From the NCBI GenBank assembly GCA_029204225.1, contig CM055113.1, positions 32,677,363 to 32,741,362 on the forward strand: a DNA stretch of 64,000 nt, in the 5' to 3' direction. The DNA is from Diphasiastrum complanatum. Its lineage: Eukaryota; Streptophyta; Lycopodiopsida; Lycopodiales; Lycopodiaceae. Of this stretch, positions 24,884 through 37,600 are shown one piece after another. The first letter of the stretch is position 1; each line of letters starts with the position of its first letter. The position numbers and the translations under genes were made by a program. The notes beneath the pieces were generated by a model. That model had not been told where the DNA came from, ran no database searches, and saw nothing but the letters and a program-made list of their open reading frames with translations.

Positions 24884-25850
24884 GTGTGCAGAGTAATGTC
24901 TGGTATAATACATGGGTTTCTGAGCAGCAGCTCGACACCTGTGACATTCTACACAGAATCAAATTAGCCGAACATTCGAATGTCATTTGAAGCAACTTGA
25001 AGACCTGACCATCTCTAACTACTTCGACGATCAACAAATTTGGCTACTTCGATAATCGACTGATCCAACTACTTCGACAAATCGATTGATTTGACTGTTA
25101 TACACATACGTGATTGTATAGATGTCGTAGTACATCAAATATTTGCTGAGTACATTCATGACTAATATCTAGTTAAACTAAACTAGTCTTGTAATTATAG
25201 ATTAGTTAAGAAATTCTTTTGATCACAAGTATGTTGTGTATATATACATCCAACTTGCATTCACTAGGTAGCAGAAGATTGCGCATCAAATGTTACGCCA
25301 CATTGAGGCTGTAATCACTTGTGTTGTTCCTGCTCCATATTGAGCAAATGCTCTTGTGATAAGCATTCAATGTAAAATCAACAACACCTTCTACTATTTG
25401 TGTCTACTTGGATATCTGTGTTTTGTGATTGATTACACTCTACCAATTACTTGTCTCAGTTCTCTCACTCAGTCTGATCAAATTACGGATGTCTTCGACT
25501 CCTTAGAATTTGATCAGACCACAACTGTCTCTGATGCCTAAGGATCGAACATCATCTTTCTGCACTATCGTACTAAATTCTGAATCAAAACTTCACTTTT
25601 GAACTGAGCAATAGCAGTTTCATATACTATTAATTCTCTTCGATGACTGTACTCAAATTACATAATTCATTTGAGTATGCAAGTATTTTTAGCGGTGCTT
25701 AAGGCATGAGTTGTGATTCTATTTGGCATTTTCATCTCTCCTCATTGTTGAGATCGTAGTTAGTAGCAGCCCACATCAGGGGAGTCAATTCCGCATTGTC
25801 TACCTTCATCTTCTCCCTTATAATCCCAATAGATTGGGGTGGTGATTGTG
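24884..25850. other. Unassigned, possible copia LTR or leader sequence
   Basis: Includes repeated CTACTTCGA(C/T)(A/G)A motifs at 25,018-25,082. No reading frame is recognised. It lies between two plus-strand copia pieces. Confidence 0.35.
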
Positions 25851-26165
25851 ACAATCGTAGATCGACCACATGGACCACGACTATACGAAACGATAGTCAG
25901 AGTGGCATTCAGTTGGCAAAGAATTCGGTGTTCCACGCGAGAACCAAATACATCGAGATTCACTAGCACTTTATGTGTGAGAGGCTGCTGAGTAGAGAAA
26001 TCAACGTGGTTTATTGTAGCACATATGAGCAACAAGCTGAAATTTTCACTAAGCTACTCTTAGAGAAAAGTTTGATAAATTTAGATCAAAACTTTATGTA
26101 TTTAAAGTTTGTTACCTTTGATGCTATGTCTGTGATTCTACTTTTAGGGAGAGAGTTAGAATGAA
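25851..26165 (+). pseudogene. Ty1/copia RNase H C-terminal fragment with 3' LTR start
   Basis: The frame through 25,890-26,100 reads NDSQSGIQLAKNSVFHARTK, then YIEIH, a stop, and LLSREINVVYCSTYEQQAEI followed by FTK, the end of copia RNase H. The purine tract TAGGGAGAGAG at about 26,145 and following TTAGAATGAAAG resemble a polypurine tract and a mutated LTR start (TGTTAGAATG expected). The LTR would run to about 26,450. RT upstream is absent. Confidence 0.78.
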
Positions 26166-26199
26166 AGTATAATTACTGTGCTATTGTACTGTGGGTCCA

Positions 26200-26930
26200 A
26201 TAAATGATTAGGACCAATTGGCCTCGTGACAAGGCAATTCGATGCACCAATGACAACTTGGGCCATGCGTGGGTTGCCAAAGTAGCTATATGTACAATGC
26301 TTTTGGTTTTGAGAAATATAGTTGCTATGTGAGCTTGGAGTGTGATAGTGCTTTCTGAGTGTGTTATTGTGTATGATGATCTGTGATTTTGTTCAGAGCA
26401 AATTTTAACTCTATATAATTGTGAAATCAATCTTAGTAAGACTGTGAATGTCTAGCTTCAAGCCATCTACATTTGTTGCCAAAGTTGTAGCACACATCCC
26501 ACGAAAGCACAATGCTTAACAAATATGCAAATAAGCAATCATATAATTGCATAACTATTAATTATACACACCTCTTGCAAATAGTAAGAAACATGTAAAA
26601 AAACAAAATTTCAACACTTAGCACTTAGCATTGGTCAATGATAACGTGTTGAAGAATGACTAAAACCTAACTATATTTGTCCCTAGAAACTCCCAGCCCC
26701 TAAAGTGTGAAAGACACCATTTTGGTGCCATGTTGCTAGGAGCAACCGTCATGTCATTTTTCAACCTTCCAGCCATTGAAATGCCTTCATTCACACATGT
26801 AGACATACCCATGGGCCTCAGGCTAGGTAGGCTGTGAAAAACACCATAAGTTTGCTTAGGAGTCAAAGATAACAACCTTTCCATGTGTCTATACAACATC
26901 CACCAATCATCCACGTGGCCAACGTTTGTG
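26200..26930. other. Intergenic region before THF1
   Basis: Remainder of the putative copia LTR, then AT-rich sequence without recognisable features leading into the THF1 promoter. Confidence 0.4.
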
Positions 26931-26937
26931 CATCCCT

Positions 26938-26973
26938 CCCCCCCCCCCCCCCCTCATCCAACTATATATACTC
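26938..26973 (+). promoter_or_regulatory. Candidate THF1 core promoter: C16 run and TATA box
   Basis: A run of 16 cytosines (26,938-26,953) is followed seven bases later by ACTATATATACTC (about 26,961-26,973), a good TATA box. Downstream is a CT-rich stretch (26,975-27,003) typical of plant leaders, and the start codon lies about 325 bp further. The transcription start is inferred near 26,995-27,005. Confidence 0.55.
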
Positions 26974-27298
26974 ATCCTCCCTTCTCTCTTCCCCCCTTCT
27001 CTTGAAATAAAGACCAACGCTCCATCGCCACAATGCTTTAATTTGCACAAACCCACCTCCGCTCCCACCACTCCACCACCAATTTCAGCTGCCCACCTGC
27101 GAAAACATCCATTTCTGCTCCGATCCAAGCTTTTTCTGTAAAAATCCATGTATTGGCTTTTGGGGTTTCACTGCAGCTGATTTTATCTCTGCCCATGCAC
27201 TTCTGAAACCCACTCTTTTCTAGTCTTGTTGTGTTTGTGTGTGGGGAGATTTTTGGTGTGTCTATGCTTGCTGCCTTCTTCATACCCCACACCTCATC

Positions 27299-30200
27299 AT
27301 GACAGCGCTCTCATTGCCACCCTTCTTTAGTAGCATTGCTCTCACTGAACAGTGCAGATCCACATTGCCTGGTTTGACAGCTTCCCTGACACCCAGCTTC
27401 AGTGGAAGTGATGGTTTGAGGAGGAAAATTAGCTTGGAGACACAGCAGCTGGCTGCACCGTCTGTGGCCAGGCCTCTGTCTTATTATCGATGCTCTCGTG
27501 GCTGCCCAGCGGCTGTGGCTGCTGTTGCAGCTGTTGCATCAGGTAGCAGTGGTGCCATTGAGATAGTATTGTCATCCATTTCATAAAAACCCACAAAGAA
27601 TAGTCCTTTTTCATCATTTAGGGACTGAAATAACCGATGCATTTGGAAGAACTTGAATTTTGAATCTGCAAGTCTAACGGGTAATCTTATTTTGCTCTCG
27701 CATATATCATAATGTAAAAAAATTCACCAGTCAACATGAATATTTTATTCCTACAGCGGCTTTCAGAAGGGATATCAGTACCTAACTGTTCTCTATCGTG
27801 GCAAGGAAGTTAGAGGGTTGTTCTCTGGTAACTTATTTCCTTGCAAGAACACCATAGTAGAACAAGACATTCCTTTTCTCCTGGCCTTTGATTTTTAGAA
27901 GATCATAACAGTGCACACAATAGTCCTTGATATATATGTGTATGCTTTTTTTTGAAATGAACTGCTTGTTTTTTATGTTTGTGCTGATACTGCTGTGACT
28001 GTCAAACGATACCCTTGTTTGCTGGTAAGGAATTGCACTCACTTATATAGGGTTATCTGAGTGATTTTCATTATATTGTCTTAGATGGTGTCTTCTATAC
28101 CCATTTGACAACTTGGTATTCGGATCTCGAAAAACAGTGCTTTTGAGAGGGTATTGTCATAGTGATACTGAACCTACAGATTTCAAGCCAATGATATTGC
28201 TACAGCCAAGGTTTTCTGCTAGGATAGGCTTTCAGCTCTCGTAGGCTTGTTTTGACTGAAAATCGTTATCTACAGTGCCCAGAAAAGAATAATGAAACTC
28301 TCACAGAGATGCAGTAGTAGATTCTGCTGAGGGTTCGGAACCTAGCCTCTTAATGGCATTGCTGCACTTGTAGCCCACCATCGTCGGACTTTACACACAA
28401 TGTTGAGCTTTTGCAACATGCCCTGTGCAGTTTTGGAATGTGGCTGACATCTGGCTGGGCTGGGGAGGAGGTCAAACCCTGGTCGACCCAACTTCCAAGG
28501 GGCTTAACTACTTGTTGGTTGAGCTTAAGTAATTACAGAGCCCTGTTGCTATTTGTTTCAGTTTGAAATGGACACTCTGGAGTCTGGGATATTGAATAAT
28601 TAAATAAGCTGGATAGATAGCTAACAAATTTTTTCAAAACACAAAGTTGAATGGATAATTAAATTCTATTAAAAAAAGTTTTTGTCTCTGCAGTAATCTT
28701 GGAAGAAATAATCTGCTTAATTTCATTTGTATGAAATGTGAACTGTAAACGTTAAATTTATTCCACTAACTGTTTCATCATATGGGTGCCAAAGAAGAAA
28801 TAAGTAGGTCTAATTATATTTGGACATTGACATAATGTGCAGATGTTCCCCCAGTATCTGAAACCAAGGCCAATTTCTTGAAATTTTACAAGAAGCCAAT
28901 TCCAACTGTTTACAGCAATGTGATACAAGAGCTCTTAGTTCTGCAACACTTGATACGCTACAACAGGACATATCAGTATGATGCTCTCTTTGCCCTTGGC
29001 TTCGTCACTGTTTATGACCAGCTCATGGATGGATATCCAAGCACCGAGGACAGAGAAGCTATTTTCAAAGCATACATTAATGCATTAAGAGAAGACCCAG
29101 ATCACTACAGGTATGAAGTTAGTGGCTTAGTTTTGATTCAGCTATTTAGTGATGTGATTTGAGTCTTCTTATTTAAACCGCCGATGTAATTCATGAACTA
29201 AATTCAAACATAGGGGGGCTGTGAAGTGGGTAAATGCATTCAAGAACTGATGAGAGCTGTGTATAGTCAGTGGCATAGCAACCTTGGAACTCAAACCTGA
29301 AACCAGGCTAAGAGCTTGTATCATAAGCTGCACAGCAAGCCTAGATCTTTAAACCTAGCATTGTGCTCATTCCTATGGTTAATACATTAACAATAAAGCA
29401 TTTCCTCAAAGTTTTTGAACCAGCATGAAAATCCATTCTACGTTGAAGATGACCTTCCCATGAAATTAAACCTCCTGAGTAAACCAGAGAAGTCCATAAG
29501 CAGAAATCTACATGCCCATGAAGATTTTTTACTGCAGTTAAAACTTTGACCAATACACTGAAATTATTTATCGTAAAGCATTGATACCCAATTTTTTTCA
29601 CAGCACATCTTACAATTGTGTTGGGTAAAAGTAAAATTTTGACTCATCCTCTAAATAAGGGAATGGTCTTTCTAGAGACCTTTATGGTGGTTCAGGTAAT
29701 TTTTGAAGCTACATCTTGCCCTAACGGGCTCATGTCTTCTCAAATTACAGCTTTCTTGCGATGTAGAAATGTGCGATACTGTTTTTCAACCAGGGAAGAC
29801 AGCAAAGGTGAAACGGATCGGACGTACTTGTTGAGATAGGTTTGGAAGGAAGAGCAAGATTTGTCATGCCATTTATTATGTGTCCTGTGATTCTCATAAT
29901 GCAACTTATTTTATTTATGGAGAGTTTGCTTACTTTAGTGGATGCTACTCTAATGCATTTTGTAGTCTACATGAAATGCTATAAATAGGGGCATTTAATT
30001 CAGGATAGTATATGGGGTACTCAAGATTGAGGTCTTGATGGATCTCCTAGAGATTCTAGTAGTTGTTATGCCTTAGAATTTTGGACTTTCTAAGGGTATT
30101 CGTACCAAGGAGCATTATGAATTATCTATGAGAAATTGTGGATAGTTTTGGACTATAATTGCTTGTTTCTTTAACTTTTGAACTTTGATCTCTAGTGTAA

Positions 30201-31606
30201 GTTAATGATTCATTCATGTGAACTAAATTTACATGAAGGTGATGCTATTGATTTGGAGAAAATCAAACCCAATTAGAGAATTCATCGCTTAGTGTACTTT
30301 TCAAACTTGAGATTATAGCAAAGAAAAATTGTTCTATCTCTGAGTACTTATTCAATATTTGAGGTCAGACTAAGGATAATGGTTTTGGGTAAGCGTTGAA
30401 AGTTAAAGAATTGGTTTTTGATTTTCTTTCCTGTTCTAAGGACAGAATCAATTTGAAAGGAGAAGGATGTACGTCCAGTTCAGAGGATTCGGAATAATCC
30501 TTGATGTGGATATTTGTTACTCCAGTAGTGTACGAGTTTATTAGTTACGCCTCGTCAATTCGAACTAGGCCAGAAATGTAATTAATAAAACCCAGGCACT
30601 CCAATTAGGACATCTGGAGTAATACATGGTGATTGACAATCTTTTATGCATGTTGAGGAGATCAAAAGCAATTGGATGAGAATCAGGGTCGTGGAAGGAA
30701 TATTCCTAGGCTTAGGGGTCTATATATACCTATAGGAACATAGACTTGCTTATAATACCAAGATATGATCTAAACTTTAAAATGAAAGCCTTTGAAGAGG
30801 ATTGCCCTCCTACACACCCAGTTTTGGGTATTCAGTTGTTAGAAAACTCTCCTCTCTTATATTTAGTCATCGTGGCTCGGGGGTGAAATTGATTGGGGTC
30901 TGACTTTCAGTTTCTATTTAGTTGAGTGGTTTGGCTCCATAGTACTCCTTTTGGCGTATGCAATAGGATCTTAAGGGTTTACACTTGGCAATCTTTACAC
31001 ATATGCCCTATCGTGCATAAGTGGCCCTCTAGTCCACTCTGGCCTTTAGCTAGCTAACCCTAGTCACAACCCACTGGCTCTACACAATTGGTGGTGTGCA
31101 TGTACTCACGTACAATGACACACCCAATGACCTATAATATTGTCAAATGCCTAGACTAGGGTGAGAGTCATGCCCATTGTTGTGATGGTCATCTACTCAT
31201 TTGTTGTGGGTTGTGCCTCACCAGTGGTCGACCCCCTTGGTCATTGGTCCTTCCAGGGTATGTTACGGCCATGACTTGGGCTAACAACCGTTATCACTGA
31301 TCCTACTCGAATGTTAAGGCTTTGCTTTCTCTGGGTCTCTCTTCTATCAAAGTTGCCAAGATCATCTCGGCCTTTTGCATGTATGATCGTTCCTAAAGTT
31401 AGTTTTCGAGCTCCTTCTTTTCTCAAATTTACCCTTCACAATTGTTAACCACATCTTGGCAACTTTTTTTTGTTGTTCTACCCTATCTTCTTATGTTTGC
31501 CTTCAAAGGTTGCATACCTTCGTAGGCAACAACCTTTTGGTGAGGACACATGCTAGAGCAGCGATCCTACACGAGAGAGATCGCTGGTTGGGATAGGCAG
31601 GCGGGC

Positions 31607-31679
<73 letters not shown>

Positions 31680-34600
31680 AAAAGAAGAAATCTTTATTTA
31701 TTGTAAATGCCTGGCAGGTTAAGCTAAATTGATTTCAAAGTGAATTATGCATGAAATCTCCAAGTCTTTTTCTCGGTAGCATCCGTAGAAACTCATCAAG
31801 TAAGGGTTTCATATTCCTAACCTGGACAAGTGATGTCGTATGTTCCTGTGTGGATGCCATGGCTACAATATATATGTCTTAGTTAAATACATAACGTGTT
31901 ACCATACGTTGAGTGGTGAACGTGTGATAATCTCTAAACAAGCTTAGTTTACATACAGCCGAACTCATCCCAATGACTCCTTTCAAAAGCTATCACACAC
32001 TCTTAACTAAATAGTGTGTATATAATGGACTGCATTAGCAATGCTTATAACAAGAGTTTAGGCTGTCATACTTGTTTTTGATAGTAAGCTGTGAATTCGA
32101 AGTGGAGTTAGACTAAAAATACTTCGTAGCTCTTCACCAAAAGCATGGGTTCCCAAATTGATAATGACTCTATTCTGACTTAGCTGTGAAACCATAGCCA
32201 TATTGAAACGTGTAATCGTTATAAAGAGTGGATCACTTCTCTATCTCTCAAGTAAGGCAATATATGTTAGAATGTGATCAAACATATGCAGAGACACACA
32301 ATTTTGCTCATAGCAAGAGCGATGGTAGGTTGACGATCAACAGCCGTATATATATGGTGAATTGATTGTTGTGCCTACAAATGGTAATGCGCTCACAATG
32401 CTCTTTGATTACATAGGCATTGTAAATGCTATTCACAGTTTAGCAAACGTAGTGTATATGTGAGCAATCCACATGCGAGTATAGCAAATCTATGTACCCA
32501 AAATGCGTGATCAAAACAGCAATCAAAAAATGTGATTTAAGGTAAGGTCACCATCGCAAACCAGCGTTCAAGCCACGCGAAAACTCTCATGAAAAAGTGC
32601 GTGCCACAAATTGCAAGACCATGGTGGATTTGGTGATGGAGAATTACCCCACTATCTTTTGGACTCGATAGAATTTGGGTTTGGGTAATGGGATTTGAGA
32701 TTTGAGATTTGAGATTTGAGGTTAAGCAGCTACCTTAAGGCTTATATGGATCTTGCTTTGAAGTTTAATGCATTGATGATTGTAGGCAGATGGTTGTTTC
32801 TAACTCCTGCGTAGAGTGGAGTGGATCGATTGAGTCTCAATTCAGGAGATTTGAGACGATCTTCTTGTCATTAGCGTTTGGGACAAGGCAAGGTCGATTG
32901 TTGTTGGGTTGTAGCCACTCCACACTACTCTACGACTCATAGATAGAGAAAGGTCCAACATGGGCCTTCTTTAAGAGTTTATGCATAGGTTAGGTGAGCA
33001 ACTTGATCATTGCACTAAGCTAAGTTTCGCCAAGTATATAATATGACACCTCAACCCTTCTAATTTCTTTTTACAAACTTAGTTTCAAGTTTGAAGTTTG
33101 AACCTTTGTCAATTTGAATCAATGGCATTCATTTCTTGATTTGCAGGATTCAAGAGATAAAGGTCAAGTGGGATTGCAAATGGAACTAGTTTCATAGGCC
33201 TTCACATATAGTTGCCCATGTGTTGCATCCTCTATGAAAGAAATCTGGTCTTAAGTGGTTCCATGACCATGATGAGCTTGAGGACAGGTGGTTTGAATGT
33301 ACTGGATGTTGCAAAGCAGTAGGACTACAACAATGAGCTCATGATTTTTCAGAGAGACCACACATATCAAAGGGGCGTGACACATGATAGCGTATGGCCA
33401 GAGTCTTGATGGGACAAGTATGGAGGGTGCACCCCTAGGCTATAGTGCATTGGATTGAAAGTTCTCTCTCAAGACTGCACCACAGCAGCTTGTGAGAGAA
33501 ACTAGAGCATCTACTCCCTCATACACCAAGAAGAGAAATAGGCTCTACAAAGATCAGTTAGCAAGCTAGTGTATGTGCATTCAAACCTATAGCTTCTAGA
33601 GAAGCTCCAGCACCTGATTTACCCTCTTTGTTTGACCGTCCGTCTGTGGATGGTCGGTGGTACTCATATTAAGTTTAGTATGGAGATGATGGAGTACTGC
33701 CCTCCAAAAATTTCCATTAAACTTATTGTCTCGGTCGCTGACTATGCCGGAAGGTAGACCGTACAATTTAAATAGTCCATCTACAAACAACTTCGCTAAC
33801 TCTGGAGCTCTAACGGTTGTTTTGGTTGGAATAAAATGAGCCATTTTGGTCAGACGGTCAACTGTGACCCATATAGCGTCATTTCCCTTTTGGGTTTTAG
33901 GCAGGCCTACTATAAAATCCATGGAGATACTCTCCCATTTACCAGTTGGTATATCTAAGGGCTGTAACAACCCTCTTGCCTTTAAACGCTTCTGGCAACT
34001 GGTTACATATTGTTGGATGTCCTTTTTTCATACTGGGTTAGAAAAATTGCCTACGAAGAAGCTCATAGGTCTTTTGTATGCCTGGGTGCCCTGCACTAGG
34101 ATTGTCATGACACTCATATAGGACCTGCTGCCTATAATCCTGTGAATTACGGACACATACTCTATCTCTATAGTGCAAGTACTCATCCTGAATGGAATAC
34201 TGTTTCCATTTGAATCCTTGAGTCAATTGACCCTCAACCACTGGGGTTTGCTTGGGTAATACAGGCTCAAAGTCCTCAACGTCATCTGATGTATACTCGG
34301 ACTCATCGTCATCCTCAACGGAAGCTGCCATATTCTTGGATGAACTGGCACCAGCCCCGGGAATTGGTTCTGGAGTCTGTAACTGTCTGCTCTGGACTGA
34401 GTTCCAGATAGTAGAGAAGAATGCATCATGCTAGCACTTCCCTCTCAAGGACTCGAGTAACTCATTACAAATCTGAGTAAAACTCAGCTCGTTTATCATA
34501 GGCATTTTGCTCAAGGCATATGCTACTGTATTGAATTTCCCCCGTCTATATCTGATAGACATATCAAAATCTTGCATCAACTCTGCCCACCGAGCTTTCC

Positions 34601-37600
34601 GACCTCGAAGCTCAAGTTGATTGCAAAGGTATCTGAGACTCTCATGGTCTGTTAGGACCTCAAAGTTGGCACCATACAAATAATGCCTCCAAGTCTTAAG
34701 GGCATGGACTATAGAAAAGAGTTCCTTTTCATAGGCACTGTACCTAGTCTGAGCTGGCTCGAGTTTTTTACTCTCGAATGCAACTGGTCGTCCACCCTGA
34801 GTTAATACAGAACCTACTGCAAAGTCGCTAGCATCTGTTTCGACCACAAATGACTGATTGGGGTCGACGATTTTTAAAACTGGTGTTGTAGCTAAGGCTG
34901 TTTTGATAGCATCAAAGCTCTCCTGCTGTGTGGACTCCCAAATGAACTCCTTTCCCTTCCCCTTAAGAAGATTTGTCATAGGGACTGCTATCTGAGCATA
35001 TTCCTTGACAAATCGTCTGTAATATCCCGCCAAACCAAGAAAGATCTGAAGTTCCAAAATATTCTGAGGTCTCAGCCAATTGAGTATGGCTTTAACCTTA
35101 TTCGGGTCCACCTTAATCCCATCTGCCGAGATAATGTGACCCAAATAAGCTACTTCTTCAACGAAGAATTCACACTTGGATTCTTTAGCATAAAGCTTAT
35201 GCTTTATGAGCAGTCGAAACACCTTTCTGAGGTGTTTTAGATGCTCCTTCCTCGTTTTACTGGAGACGAGGATGTCATCTAAAAATACGACTACAAACTT
35301 ACCCAAGTATGGTCTGAGGACACTGTTCATCAAGGTCATAAAGGTAGCTGGAGCATTTGTGAGCCCAAATGGCATCACCTTAAACTCATAATGACCATGA
35401 TGAGTCCTAAAAGCTATTTTCGGGACATCTTCCGACTTTATACGGACTTGATGATATCCCATTGACGATTATTTTGATGATATTATATTCGGCTGGTGTT
35501 ATCTTCCCACTGTCAAGCATAGTACTTCCCTTACAATGTTTTTTGCGATTTTAAAATAGATAATCTGAAGACTTGCTGTTGCCATAGTATTAATGGTTTT
35601 TTATCTGATAAATTCGGGCATGTTGTCACTGCTAATTGTGCTATAGTTAAAAGTGTCGTTCTACATAAATCTTTGGAAAAAGGATTGAATCATATTACTT
35701 TACAAAAGTCTTAATGATGTTGCTTCTGAACTTCATGATGGCTGGTTTAAACTTATGAAACTCATTCCTACTTATCATAACTTAGATAAGAAATGATGCT
35801 CTTAACTTTCTGAAAGGTCAGGAAGGTGGTAATACTGTCTCAAATACTAAAATGAGAATTACGAATCAAGAATGACATTTTTAATCAAACATTTGTACAT
35901 TAATGGACTAGACAAGGTGCAACACAATCAATTTTACTTATTTTGTTAAGACACTAGCCATGAAGAGACTGAATGGCCCAGACTTTACTCCATTTCTTGA
36001 TAATTCAAACAATTATGTTGAAAACTCATTACAATATGCTATAAACAAGATCACTGGTATTTTACCTAAAGAACTCTTTTGCAGTGAAACATTACCTTAT
36101 TTACTTCGTACATATGAGGCCCATAAAGAATCATTTAGATGGATAATGAATGCTCACGACTGCTGTTTTTGCAGACTCACGGTTTTCCTAATGGGGGCTC
36201 TTGGTATGCCATGTCCTTTCCTAATGGAGGGAGCAGGCCTTAAGGCAAACACATACAAGAGATTACTAAATGTGGAGACTACTTTGTTCTGGCAGTGTGA
36301 TTTGTCTATCGATCTTGTGAATTTACTTCTTTGTACATATCTAAATGCTATGAGAATATACCACTTGACGGCCCGAGGGACTTAAAACTATGATGAACAA
36401 AATGATCACCTCAGCTTTCAAATGTGCTTGTAACACCCACCTTAAGTACAAGTGGGTTCAGGAGTCACAAAGTTTTAAATGGTCATGGTCTAAAAAACTG
36501 CGCGATATGTGGAACTCTTTTGACAAGGATTTACTATGTCTTTGGAATACCTTTCTTATCAATAATTGTCTTGTAAGACTTGGTGACAAATACGTGGCAT
36601 ACCTATGGGCTTCTCATGCTCACCCACATGGTGCAACTGGTATTTATCCTTTTTCGAGATGCAGTTTATCAAAAGGCTTGCTAGACTAGGTCTAACTACT
36701 GTTATGACCGGATTTAAACATTTATTCAGATACATTGACGACATTTGCTTTAACAATAATCCTAACATCGACTTTTTTGATAAACTTCAAGTAAGGTCAG
36801 TGGATAACCCTTTTTGGATGTATCCTCTGGATTTTATTGATATTGAGCATGATACTAGTGCAGGTTATAGCATAAACTTTTGAATATCACCACTACTTTC
36901 GATCCTATTACTGGTTCTACCCATCTTTCCTAATATGACAAATGAAGGGGATTACCATTTTCCTTCTTACGATACATTTTCTTGGCTTCTAATAGACCCG
37001 TGTATAACTCGTATAAAGTAATTATCTCACAAGTTATTTCAGCTATGTACTGCTGTAATAAGTAGGAAACTTTTATCAAGGAAGTAAAAACTTTGATTGA
37101 TGCTTTCCAAAAGAATGGCTTCATGAAAAGTAGATTATGCTTGGTTGTTAATAATATTTTGAAAAAAGATTTTTTTCCAGGTTTATCCTATTCTTTGCCC
37201 AATGTGTCCAGTACACCATGTCTCTATTGGTCAAAAAGACCACAATTACTCTGAGCATCCCATACGTCAACTGCAACAAATTTACTAAGGAAGATTGACC
37301 TTTTCCATCAACTATTGGCAACATGTCTCATATTGAAGATGTATTAAAGACCATAATCTTGGTCTTCCTTACATTGGCCTCTAGACCTCGAGTAGTACAA
37401 AATGCATGTCCAAGTGTTGCTGTAGTCCCCCTCTAGTCCAGATTTTTAGTGCTGTGAATAATTGTTATAAAATGCATACATATCATTTTGTCACTTGGAA
37501 TGAGCTTTGCTGCTGCGGTCCAATTTATGTGTTTTCATGCTAAATCTAATTAATCTAGTATATTGCAATCTTTCCCTTACTGTTTTTCATTACTTCAACA

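Noticed and set aside
32692-32721. 7-bp GATTTGA repeat considered as an interstitial telomere
   Set aside because: The unit does not match the plant telomere repeat TTTAGGG or its usual variants.
35463-37440. Possibility that the YIDD reverse transcriptase is telomerase or a group II intron maturase
   Set aside because: No telomerase T motif or maturase X/HNH domain is visible, and the N-terminal and thumb segments do not fit either; a profile search would be decisive.
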